Below are positions 24,979-33,343 of a DNA stretch of 64,000 nucleotides, in pieces (the stretch's first letter is position 1; each line of letters starts with the position of its first letter). The position numbers and the translations under genes were made by a program. A model generated the notes under the pieces. That model was not told where the DNA came from and did not search any database. It worked only from the letters and a program-made list of their open reading frames with translations. The DNA is taken from positions 28,098 to 92,097 of the forward strand of contig NZ_RDQR01000008.1 of the NCBI RefSeq assembly GCF_003703835.1, given 5' to 3'. The DNA is from Auritidibacter ignavus (GTDB lineage: Bacteria; Actinomycetota; Actinomycetes; Actinomycetales; Micrococcaceae).

Positions 24979-26097
24979 GTGAGCGAAAATCATGACGAAG
25001 TCCAGCAGTCCCGTTCCGCCGTCCACGGTGCCACCCAAGATTTTCACGGGGAGTTTAAGGTCCCCGGGGGAAAACTCGTCGTCGCCGATCTGCAGGTGGC
25101 CGACGGTGTCATCACCACCATGAACCTCAACGGGGATTTCTTCTTGGAACCCGATGAGGCCCTAGCCGAGATCAACCGGGCCCTGTTGGGCTTGCCGGTG
25201 GATGCCTCGCATGCCGAGCTGGCCAGTGCGGTCAATCACGCGGTGGCCGAAGGCACGGTGATGTTCGGTTTTGATGCCAATGCGATCGCCACCGCGGTGC
25301 GTCGTGCCACCGGTTATGCCACCCGGTGGGAGGATCACCAGTGGGAGGTCATCCGCCCACAGGTGATTCCGATCCAGACCCAAGTGGCCCTGGACCAGTT
25401 GCTCACCGAGGATGTGGCCGCCGGACGCACCCGCCCGGCGATGCGGTTGTGGCAGTGGCCCGAAGATCAACCCTCGGTGGTGATCGGCTCCTTCCAGTCC
25501 TACTCCAATGAGGTCGATCCCCAGGCCGTCGACGAGCACGGGATCACCGTGGTGCGTCGCGTCTCCGGTGGTGGGGCGATGTTCATGGAAGACGATAACT
25601 GCGTAACCTACTCGCTGTACTTACCGACCTCGCTCGTCGATGGGATGAGCTTTACCGACTCGTACCCGTTCCTGGATTCTTGGGTCATGGACGCATTGGC
25701 TTCCACCGGGGTAAAGGCGTTCTACCAGCCACTGAATGACATTGCCACTCCGGAGGGCAAGATCGGTGGGGCAGCCCAAAAGCGATTGGCTGCTGGGTCA
25801 ATGTTGCACCACGTGACGATGAGTTACGACATTGATGCCGAGAAGATGACCCAGGTGTTGCGCATTGGCCGAGAGAAGATCTCTGATAAGGGTGTTCGTT
25901 CGGCCAAGAAGCGCGTGGATCCGCTCCGGCGCCAAACCGGTCTCAGCCGGCAACAGATCTGGGACGTGCTGATCAACACCTTTGCCGAGCACTACCAGGC
26001 CGAGGTGCGGGACCTCACCGATGAGGAGATCACCCGTGCTGAGGCGTTGGCGGCCGAGAAGTTCTCCACCGAGTCCTGGACCCACCGGGTGCCTTAG
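24979..26097 (+). CDS. Lipoate-protein ligase A family protein, swapped domain order
   Basis: A 372-residue protein. The catalytic biotin/lipoate ligase domain lies at about residues 118-345, with VVRRVSGGGAMFMEDDNCVTYS (the RRxSGGGAV-type motif), NDIATPEGKIGGAAQKRL with the catalytic-type Lys, and HHVTMSYDID. Residues 20-95 (GEFKVPGGKLVVADLQVADGVI and following) resemble the accessory domain that is normally C-terminal in bacterial LplA. The order is thus reversed. It should attach lipoate or a similar acid to a carrier, but some family members transfer octanoate or lack ligase activity. The GTG start sits 6 bases after TAGGCT and appears leaderless. The stop overlaps the convergent antiporter gene by 4 bases. 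Confidence 0.87.
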   Translation: MSENHDEVQQSRSAVHGATQDFHGEFKVPGGKLVVADLQVADGVITTMNLNGDFFLEPDEALAEINRALLGLPVDASHAELASAVNHAVAEGTVMFGFDANAIATAVRRATGYATRWEDHQWEVIRPQVIPIQTQVALDQLLTEDVAAGRTRPAMRLWQWPEDQPSVVIGSFQSYSNEVDPQAVDEHGITVVRRVSGGGAMFMEDDNCVTYSLYLPTSLVDGMSFTDSYPFLDSWVMDALASTGVKAFYQPLNDIATPEGKIGGAAQKRLAAGSMLHHVTMSYDIDAEKMTQVLRIGREKISDKGVRSAKKRVDPLRRQTGLSRQQIWDVLINTFAEHYQAEVRDLTDEEITRAEALAAEKFSTESWTHRVP

Positions 26098-27725
26098 GGC
26101 CAGCTGGTGTGCGGGGAACCGCCGATGTGGACCCGGCCGTGGAGCGTTTCTTCCTTTTCCAAATCGGTCAGGATCCGGCTGAGGATCCACAACTCGATGA
26201 ACAGCGCCACGACGGTGGCACCCAGACCCCACCAGGGCCCCGGGGTCAGCCCGGCGACCAGATAGCCGACCAGCCCGGCCCCGGCGGCCACGGTTGCGTA
26301 GGGTAGCTGGGTGCGCACGTGGGTGATGATGTTGGCCTGGGACCCGGTCGAGGACAGGATCGTGGTGTCTGAGATCGGGGAGATGTGGTCGCCTAGCACC
26401 GCCCCGGCCAGTACCGCGCCCAGAGTGACCATCAAATGGTCATCGGCACCCAACGAGACCACGATGGTTCCAGCGATCGGGATCAACAGGCCGAAGGAAC
26501 CCCACGAAGTGCCGGTGGAGAAGGCCATGAATCCAGCCACCAGGAACAGCATCAGTGGCAACCACTCGACCCCCAGGGTGGAGTCGCTGATCAGCTCGGC
26601 GAGGAATTCACCGGTGCCGAGCACTTCAATCAGGGCGCCGAGCATCCAGGCGAGCATGAGGATACCGATCGCCGGGGTCATGGATTTCAGCCCGGCGAAC
26701 ACGCCACGACCCAGCGCGCGGGCAGAATGGGAGAAAGATGTGTCGGTGCCGGTGTTGCGGATGTAGTAGAACAACGCGACGATCGTACCTAACAAGCCGC
26801 CGAGTACCAGCGATTCGGTAAGCATCGTTTCACCGAGCGCATCGATGGGGTTCAGCGCACCGGATTCCAGCCAGCCGGTAACATACATCAGGCCGATCAC
26901 GCTCAGGGTCAAGACCACCAGGGGGACCACCAGGGTGGATACTCCGGCCGTTTTCGCACTGGGAAGGTCTTCATCCAATTCGCCGGGGATCAGTTCTCCG
27001 TCCCGGTAGGGTTTACCTTCGGTGATTGCCCGGCGCTCTTCAACCCGCATACTGCCAAGGTCTAGTTGTAGCGCGACGACGGCGATCACCAGGATGACTG
27101 CGGCGATGGCGTAGTAGTTGGACACCGCGGCCCCGAGGAAGAGCACCACGTCGTTGAATCCCAGCGTGGAGGCGGCAATGACGGGGGAGAGTAGCCCGAT
27201 GATGCTAGCGCCCCAGGAGGAGAAGGGGACCAACACGGTCATCGGGGCTGCGGTGGAATCGACGATATAGGAGAGTTTTGCGCGGGAGACCCCGAACTTA
27301 TCGGTCACCGGCCGAGCAACCTGGCCGACGGCCAACGCGGAGAAATAGTCGTCGATAAACAACAAGAAGGCCATACCCAAACTGAGGCCTTGGGCGCCAC
27401 GGCGGGAGCTGATCTTCGTGCTGACCCAATGGGAAAAGGCTCGATTTCCCCCGGCCATCATCATCAGGGTGGTCATCACTCCCAGCTGCCACAGGAAGAT
27501 CACAATAAAGAGGTTATAGGTGTCGAACTCCCCGTCGGCCCAGAACTGGGCCGCAAAAGCTTCCCAGACCGCCACCAGAAACTCAACCGGATGAAAGTTG
27601 GCGACCAGCAGGGCGGCGAGCACGAGACCGGATGCCAGCGAGGTCACCACCCGACGGGTAAGGATGGCCAACACGATGGTCAGCACGGGTGGAAGGATAG
27701 TAAGCCAAGGAAGTTGTTCAACCAT
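26094..27725 (-). CDS. NhaC-family Na+/H+ antiporter
   Basis: A 543-residue membrane protein with about 11-12 hydrophobic segments. Visible family features include FLLFIDDYFSALAVG with paired Asp in a membrane segment, STAAPMTVLVPFSSWGASIIG, STGTSWGSFGLLIPI and ISPISDTTILSSTGS with TQLPYA. NhaC-type proteins exchange Na+ for H+, and some relatives exchange amino acids or dicarboxylates (malate/lactate), so the solute is uncertain. It stands alone on the minus strand, 66 bases from pepN, with which it could be co-transcribed. Confidence 0.88.
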   Translation of the reverse strand: MVEQLPWLTILPPVLTIVLAILTRRVVTSLASGLVLAALLVANFHPVEFLVAVWEAFAAQFWADGEFDTYNLFIVIFLWQLGVMTTLMMMAGGNRAFSHWVSTKISSRRGAQGLSLGMAFLLFIDDYFSALAVGQVARPVTDKFGVSRAKLSYIVDSTAAPMTVLVPFSSWGASIIGLLSPVIAASTLGFNDVVLFLGAAVSNYYAIAAVILVIAVVALQLDLGSMRVEERRAITEGKPYRDGELIPGELDEDLPSAKTAGVSTLVVPLVVLTLSVIGLMYVTGWLESGALNPIDALGETMLTESLVLGGLLGTIVALFYYIRNTGTDTSFSHSARALGRGVFAGLKSMTPAIGILMLAWMLGALIEVLGTGEFLAELISDSTLGVEWLPLMLFLVAGFMAFSTGTSWGSFGLLIPIAGTIVVSLGADDHLMVTLGAVLAGAVLGDHISPISDTTILSSTGSQANIITHVRTQLPYATVAAGAGLVGYLVAGLTPGPWWGLGATVVALFIELWILSRILTDLEKEETLHGRVHIGGSPHTSWP

Positions 27726-27790
27726 GAGTGATGAGTCTTTCGGCGCGTGAGCGGACCTCCACGGCCCGCACGCGTGGGACCGCGAGAAAA

Positions 27791-30556
27791 CTATTGCCGG
27801 TTATTATGCCACCGTTTGGCCTGGGCGTATAGCTCACAACGCAGATCTTCGGCCAGTTCGGTGATGACCCGACGCAATGCGGCCGGGGCATTGCGGTGCT
27901 CCGTCAACCAGCTGGTGCTTTGTGCCAGGAGCCACTGGGAGTCCACGAGCTGACTGGTGTTGTCCTGATCCGGCTGAGTTGCTTGTTGAAAGGAGCCGGT
28001 GAAGTCCTGGTGACCGGGGTACAGTCCGGTGATGGTCCGGGAGGCCAAGCCGTTGGACCGGTCAGACCAGATGGACTCAAGGTGATCGCGCAGACGGTCC
28101 CAGGTGTTGTCGAGGACAGCCTGTCCGCTGATACTCACCCCGTGGGCGATGGCGGTCAGCTCGTGGTTAGACAGGGCCGTGCCGTGATCATCGGTACCGG
28201 TGAGTACCTGATCGACGAAGCGATGTTGCTGTTCGACCTCGGGCAGGGCAGCGCGGGCGGTGAGATAGTGGATTCGGTTGGCGGCCGAGACGTGTTGGTC
28301 CAGTTCACGGTCTAGTCGCTGCTGGTCGACAGCACCGTGACTGGCGAGCGCGATTAAGAACTGCCAACGTAGCTCATCATCCACCCGCAGCCCGGGGGCG
28401 AGCCCAGAGGTGTGGACCGGGTCGCTACTGCCGAGCAGGACCACCAGGTCGCCACCGAGCTCAGGGAGGTGATGGGCGAGCCGGGCCAGGGCCCGGGCCG
28501 CATTGAGCTGACGATCGGAGCCATCACCGAGAGTTTCGAGTCCACCGGTCAGAGATTCGGCAAGACGGCGTCGGAGCTGCACACGCTGCCCGGTCGGTGC
28601 AAACCGTTCCAGGGCGGTAATCGCCTGGTTCAGCATCCGGGCATGGACGCCCACATCGTTGATCTGGGGGCTAATCCGGGCTACCCCGGCCACAAAGTCT
28701 TCGGCTGGAAGTTCGGCGTGGCGGACCATGGTCCACAGCGACGCCCAGGTGACGCCACTGGCGAGGTCATCTGCTATGGGGTAGGTCAGTGCGGCCGAGA
28801 CCGAGGCCGGATCGAGCTGAAGGCGTGCGTAGGTCAGATCACGGTCATTGGCGAGCAGCAACCGGGGTGTGTGCGGGGCGCTGACCTGGGACTCGTGACC
28901 TTGCAGAGACACGGTGGTCTCGGTCGTGTCAAAAAAGACCGGTTCCGACAGGGCCCGGGTTAACCAGGTGGTGCCTTCGGTGGCGCGTTCCGGATTGGAT
29001 TGGTAGATACCGACCTCGAGGGTGTGCGGGCGAAGCTGATCGTTGCCGGTGACCGGGTCGGTACCATGTTGGGTCAACGTGACACTACTGAGATGCTCGT
29101 CGGGGTGCAATCTCAGGGTTGAGAATCCGCTGGTATGCAACCACGCCTGTGCCCAGGCGGTGGTGTCGGTCCCGGCGGTGCGACCCAGGACCTCCATGAA
29201 GTCCTTCAAGGTCGCGTTGCTGTAGGCGAAACGGTCAAAGTAGTCCCGACAGGCGGCCATGAAGTTGTCTTGGCCGATGAAGGCGACCAGCTGTTTGATC
29301 ACCGCGGCACCTTTGGCATAGGTAATGCCATCAAAGTTTTGTCGGGCTGCCTCCAGATCGGCAATATCGGCCACGATCGGGTGGGTAGTGCTGTAGCGGT
29401 CCTGGAGGTAAGCCCAACCCTTGCGTCCGTGAGCGAACGTGGTCCAGGAGCCCGGGAACTCGGTAGCTTCAGCCACGGCTAAGGCTCCCATGAAGTCAGC
29501 GAAGGATTCTTTGAGCCAAAGGTCATCCCACCATTTCATGGTCACCAAGTCACCGAACCACATATGTGACATTTCGTGCAGCAGCGTGTTGGCCCGGGCT
29601 TGGTGTTGTGCTGTGGTGCTGGAGGAGGTGAAAACATAGTCCTCGGTGAAGGTCACCAGCCCCGGGTTCTCCATGGCGCCCAGGTTGTATTCGGGGACGA
29701 AGGCTTGATCGTATTTGCCCCAGGGGTAGCTGAAACCGAAATGGTGGTGGAAAAAGTCCAACCCGCGTCGGGTGAGATCGAAGAGTTCCTCGGCATCAAC
29801 AGCATCGGCCAGAGACTCACGGGCGAAGATCCGCAGTTCGATCGGTGCTGTGTCGGTCTCGGCGTGGCCTTGCCACCGGTCGGTGAACACACGATAGGGA
29901 CCGGCCAGGAGGGTTGTGATGTAGGTCGAGATCGGCGCTGTGGGGGCAAAGCTCACCCGAACCATGCCCGGCCGGTCCAGCGTCGTGCGCTCAGTCTCGG
30001 GCTGGTTGGAAGCCAGCACCCACTGCTCAGGCCCGGAAAGGTGGAAGGTGAAGCGCGCCTTCAGGTCAGGCTGTTCGAAGGTGGGGAATACGCGACGAGC
30101 ATCGGCGGGCTCGTATTGGGTGTAGAGGTACACCTGGTTGGTCTGAGGGTCTTGGAACCGGTGAAGCCCTTCTCCTGAGCGGGAGTATCGCGATCGCGAG
30201 GAAATGCTGACCTGGTGTTCGCCCGGGGCCAGCTCGGTGAGGACGATCCGGTTGTGACCAAGCATCTCCCCGGGTACGGCGACGCCGTCGACCAGGACCT
30301 GTGTCACGCTGGCGCCCAGGTAATCCAGGAAGGTGGTCACCGACGGTTGGTCACTGGTGACCTCGAGGTGGATCTGGGTGTGGACCGGGTAGTCGGGTTG
30401 GTCAAGATTTTCGGCGTCGGTGACATCGACGTCGACGTCATAGCTGATCACTCGCAACATCTCAGCCCGTTGCTGGGCTTCGGCTCGGGACAATCGGGTA
30501 GTATCGGGGATACCGTCAATGATCTGGGGCTGAGCAGCGCTGTTGATGTCGACCAT
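27791..30556 (-). CDS. pepN: Aminopeptidase N (M1 family)
   Basis: Zinc exopeptidase that removes N-terminal residues from peptides in the cytosol, 921 residues, the usual size for actinobacterial PepN. The substrate motif GAMEN (LGAMENPGLVTF), the zinc site HEMSH (327-331) with the downstream Glu350 (LKESFADF) and the ERAP1-like C-terminal helical domain are present. The N-terminal beta domain spans about 1-215. I place the start at ATG 30556, since TAGCAT lies 7 bases upstream (leaderless) and GGAG in the same spacer is too close to be a good site; ATG 30565 overlaps that box. Upstream of it on the same strand is glgC. Confidence 0.93.
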   Translation of the reverse strand: MVDINSAAQPQIIDGIPDTTRLSRAEAQQRAEMLRVISYDVDVDVTDAENLDQPDYPVHTQIHLEVTSDQPSVTTFLDYLGASVTQVLVDGVAVPGEMLGHNRIVLTELAPGEHQVSISSRSRYSRSGEGLHRFQDPQTNQVYLYTQYEPADARRVFPTFEQPDLKARFTFHLSGPEQWVLASNQPETERTTLDRPGMVRVSFAPTAPISTYITTLLAGPYRVFTDRWQGHAETDTAPIELRIFARESLADAVDAEELFDLTRRGLDFFHHHFGFSYPWGKYDQAFVPEYNLGAMENPGLVTFTEDYVFTSSSTTAQHQARANTLLHEMSHMWFGDLVTMKWWDDLWLKESFADFMGALAVAEATEFPGSWTTFAHGRKGWAYLQDRYSTTHPIVADIADLEAARQNFDGITYAKGAAVIKQLVAFIGQDNFMAACRDYFDRFAYSNATLKDFMEVLGRTAGTDTTAWAQAWLHTSGFSTLRLHPDEHLSSVTLTQHGTDPVTGNDQLRPHTLEVGIYQSNPERATEGTTWLTRALSEPVFFDTTETTVSLQGHESQVSAPHTPRLLLANDRDLTYARLQLDPASVSAALTYPIADDLASGVTWASLWTMVRHAELPAEDFVAGVARISPQINDVGVHARMLNQAITALERFAPTGQRVQLRRRLAESLTGGLETLGDGSDRQLNAARALARLAHHLPELGGDLVVLLGSSDPVHTSGLAPGLRVDDELRWQFLIALASHGAVDQQRLDRELDQHVSAANRIHYLTARAALPEVEQQHRFVDQVLTGTDDHGTALSNHELTAIAHGVSISGQAVLDNTWDRLRDHLESIWSDRSNGLASRTITGLYPGHQDFTGSFQQATQPDQDNTSQLVDSQWLLAQSTSWLTEHRNAPAALRRVITELAEDLRCELYAQAKRWHNNRQ

Positions 30557-30563
30557 GTTCTCC

Positions 30564-30569
30564 ATGCTA
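30564..30569 (-). promoter_or_regulatory. Putative -10 element, leaderless pepN
   Basis: Minus-strand TAGCAT, 7 bases before the ATG at 30556. The alternative reading is GGAG in the spacer acting as a close ribosome binding site. Confidence 0.35.
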
Positions 30570-30608
30570 GACCACTGCCCAAGCGGTCCTGCAGGAATCT
30601 GGTCCGGG

Positions 30609-31868
30609 TTAGTCGAACGTCGCGGCGTGGCCCGATGGCAGAATGATCTGGTTCTTCGGCAGCACGGTCAGCCCGGAGTCAGTCACGGTGAACCCCCGCC
30701 GGCGGTCTTCTTCAGGGTCCAACCCAATCGAGACACCCTCGGGGACCACGACGTTTTTGTCGATAATCGCGTCTTTGATTTGCGCGCCCTCACCGATCTG
30801 TACTCCGTCGAGGATCACGGAGCTCTCCACCCAGGCATCGTGCATGACCCGAACGTTGTGGCTGAGCACTGAGCGGGAGACGGTCCCGCCAGAGATGATA
30901 ACCCCCTGGGAGACAATGGAATCCACTGCGGTACCGGGACGTTTTGAGGCCGAACGGACCAGCTTCGCCGGGGGAGAGACAGACTGGTGTGTGAAGATCG
31001 GCCAGTGTTCGTTATAGAGGTCAAAGTCCGGCCAGGGCTTGACCAAGTCCATGTGGGCTTCGTAGTAGGAGTCAAGGGTACCCACGTCGCGCCAGTAGTG
31101 ATAGTCCGTACCGGCACCGGGAACTTCATTGCGGGTGAAGTCATACACGCCGGCGGTGCCGGCTTCGACGAAGCGGGGGATAATATCTCCACCCATATCG
31201 TGTTTGGTATCGGCAAGCTTGGCATCACGGTTTAGAGCATCCACCAGGGCGTCTTTGGTGAACACGTAGTTACCCATCGATGCCAGGAAATGATTCGGGT
31301 CATCGGGAAGACCGTCGGTGGTGGCCGGTTTCTCCACAAAACGAGCGATCCGGGTCGGATCCTGGTCATCGGTCTCGATGACGCCAAAGGAGGACGCCAT
31401 TTCCACCGGCTGACGAACGGCTGCCACGGTGGCTTCAGCACCGGATTCGATATGTGCCTGCACCATCTGTTCGAAGTCCATCCGGTACACGTGGTCAGCA
31501 CCGATGACCACCACAATGTCAGGCATGGCGTCCGAGATGAGGTTCATGGACTGATAGATCGCGTTAGCCGAGCCGAGAAACCACTGTTTACCGCGACGCT
31601 GTTGGGCTGGCACCGAGGCGATATAGTTGCTCAACTGCGTGGACAGTCGCCATGTCTCAGAAATGTGACGGTCCAGAGAATGAGATTTGTACTGGGTCAG
31701 TACCACAACCTGGAGGTAACCCGAGTTGACAATATTTGACAGGGCGAAGTCAATCAGGCGGTACTGGCCTCCAAAGGGAACCGCAGGTTTGGCTCGATCG
31801 GCGGTGAGAGGCATCAGACGTTTTCCTTCTCCACCGGCTAGCACAATGGCCAAAACCTTCTTTTTCAC
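30609..31868 (-). CDS. glgC: Glucose-1-phosphate adenylyltransferase GlgC
   Basis: Makes ADP-glucose from glucose-1-phosphate and ATP for glycogen synthesis. It is 419 residues with the nucleotidyl-transferase signature [23 protein letters not shown], the substrate motif around [15 protein letters not shown] and a C-terminal left-handed beta-helix ([19 protein letters not shown]). GTG 31868 was chosen: GGAGGG lies 8 bases upstream, whereas an earlier start at 31895 runs through that site. It is divergent from glgA across 149 bases, so precursor and polymerase genes can be controlled from one intergenic region. Confidence 0.96.
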   Translation of the reverse strand: MKKKVLAIVLAGGEGKRLMPLTADRAKPAVPFGGQYRLIDFALSNIVNSGYLQVVVLTQYKSHSLDRHISETWRLSTQLSNYIASVPAQQRRGKQWFLGSANAIYQSMNLISDAMPDIVVVIGADHVYRMDFEQMVQAHIESGAEATVAAVRQPVEMASSFGVIETDDQDPTRIARFVEKPATTDGLPDDPNHFLASMGNYVFTKDALVDALNRDAKLADTKHDMGGDIIPRFVEAGTAGVYDFTRNEVPGAGTDYHYWRDVGTLDSYYEAHMDLVKPWPDFDLYNEHWPIFTHQSVSPPAKLVRSASKRPGTAVDSIVSQGVIISGGTVSRSVLSHNVRVMHDAWVESSVILDGVQIGEGAQIKDAIIDKNVVVPEGVSIGLDPEEDRRRGFTVTDSGLTVLPKNQIILPSGHAATFD

Positions 31869-32005
31869 GAGTTCATCCCTCCAACGACGTACCACCAGAG
31901 CAGGATTGACATCAACCGAGCCTGTGATTCGAGACTACCCAGCCACGAGGGTTTAACGCCATAGTTCTGGGCCGGACCCCCGTATCAATTCGACGAATTT
32001 CCGTT

Positions 32006-32011
32006 TAGGGT
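32006..32011 (+). promoter_or_regulatory. Putative -10 element, leaderless glgA
   Basis: TAGGGT followed by 6 bases and GTG 32018. The tandem TAGAGT within the spacer overlaps the start. No ribosome binding site is visible. Confidence 0.45.
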
Positions 32012-32017
32012 TAGAGT

Positions 32018-33217
32018 GTGCGCATCGATATCGTGACCAAGGAATTCCCACCCGAAATCTATGGCGGAGCCGGTGTTCATGTTGCCGAGCTCACTAAAGT
32101 GCTGGCCCAACGTGTTGAGCTGATGGTTCACGCCTTCGGTACGGATCGCGATCCGAACTATCACGGGGCCACAGTCTCCTCGTATCCCACCCCTGCCGAA
32201 TTGTCCGCAACCAACGGTGCGGTTCAAACGTTGGGGACCGACCTGACCATCCTCGATGATCTGGCCGGCACCGATTTAATCCACACCCATACCTGGTATG
32301 CCAATATGGCCGGTCACCTCGGAGGGCTCCTCCACGGGGTGCCCCACATTCTGTCCGCCCATTCGCTGGAGCCACTGCGACCGTGGAAAGCCGAACAACT
32401 GGGTGGGGGATATCAGCTGTCATCGTGGGCTGAGGCCACCGCGTATGCCTCGGCGGCTGCCGTGATTGCTGTGTCCCACGGGATGAAGAATGACATCCTG
32501 ACCGCCTATCCGCAGATCAATCCGGGGAAGGTGCACGTCATTCATAACGGCATTGACACGCAGGTCTGGCAACCTCGCACCACCCGCAAGGTCCACCAGC
32601 GGCTGGGCATTGATCCGGAGGCTCCCACCGTGGTCTTCGTTGGACGCGTCACCCGTCAAAAGGGTGTGCCGCACCTCTTGCGTGCGATCCGTGAACTGAC
32701 ACCTGAGGTCCAAGTTGTCTTGGCCCTGGGGGCTGCTGATACCCCGGAATTGCAACACGAGGTGGATGATCTGCTCGCGACTTTGCAGAAAGAACGGCAG
32801 GGCGTGCACATCCTGCGCGGCATGACTCCGCGTGATGACCTGCAAGAACTGCTCTCGGCCGCCACGGTTTTCGCCTGCCCGTCGATCTACGAGCCACTGG
32901 GGATTGTCAATTTGGAAGCCATGGGCTGTCAGACCGCTGTGGTGGCCTCAGCGGTCGGCGGTATTCCCGAGGTTGTCGACGACGGCACCACCGGGTTGCT
33001 GGTCCATTATCAAGATCGTGGGGATCAAACCGGGGAACCGGTGGATCCCAATGCCTTTTCCTCTGACTTTGCTACCGCGCTACAACAGGTGCTGGATGAC
33101 CCGCAACGGGCTCAGAGCATGGGGGAGGCCGGTCGTCAGCGTGCTATTGAGCACTTCTCCTGGGAGGCCATCGCGGATCAGACCGTTGAGCTCTACCGCC
33201 AGGTGCTCAACGGCTAA
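32018..33217 (+). CDS. glgA: Glycogen synthase GlgA, actinobacterial GT4 type
   Basis: Glycosyltransferase that extends alpha-1,4-glucans from ADP-glucose. It is 399 residues, GT-B fold: the N-terminal loop KEFPPEIYGGAGVHVAELTK binds the nucleotide sugar and the C-terminal domain holds VFVGRVTRQKGVPHLLRA and the E-x7-E type motif CPSIYEPLGIVNLEAMGC. In mycobacteria the corresponding enzyme also makes maltose-1-phosphate for GlgE, so that activity is possible here. The partner gene glgC is divergent; malQ lies 8 kb downstream. The gene begins at a leaderless-type GTG. Confidence 0.94.
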   Translation: MRIDIVTKEFPPEIYGGAGVHVAELTKVLAQRVELMVHAFGTDRDPNYHGATVSSYPTPAELSATNGAVQTLGTDLTILDDLAGTDLIHTHTWYANMAGHLGGLLHGVPHILSAHSLEPLRPWKAEQLGGGYQLSSWAEATAYASAAAVIAVSHGMKNDILTAYPQINPGKVHVIHNGIDTQVWQPRTTRKVHQRLGIDPEAPTVVFVGRVTRQKGVPHLLRAIRELTPEVQVVLALGAADTPELQHEVDDLLATLQKERQGVHILRGMTPRDDLQELLSAATVFACPSIYEPLGIVNLEAMGCQTAVVASAVGGIPEVVDDGTTGLLVHYQDRGDQTGEPVDPNAFSSDFATALQQVLDDPQRAQSMGEAGRQRAIEHFSWEAIADQTVELYRQVLNG

Positions 33218-33271
33218 CTGGCTGGCGCGAAGACCGGCTGACGGAGTTGGGATCCGCCCGGCTTTCGCGAC

Positions 33272-33324
33272 GACAATAGCCCCCGACCAGGACCGTTTCG
33301 GTCACTGCTGCGGGGGCTATTGTC
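33272..33324. terminator. Bidirectional hairpin terminator (glgA / acyl-CoA oxidase)
   Basis: A perfect 14-pair stem: GACAATAGCCCCCG (33272-33285) with CGGGGGCTATTGTC (33311-33324) and an inner loop that can pair further. It lies between convergent genes; it lacks a U tract, as is common for actinobacterial terminators. Confidence 0.8.
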
Positions 33325-33343
33325 TCAAAGGGCGAATGACGAG

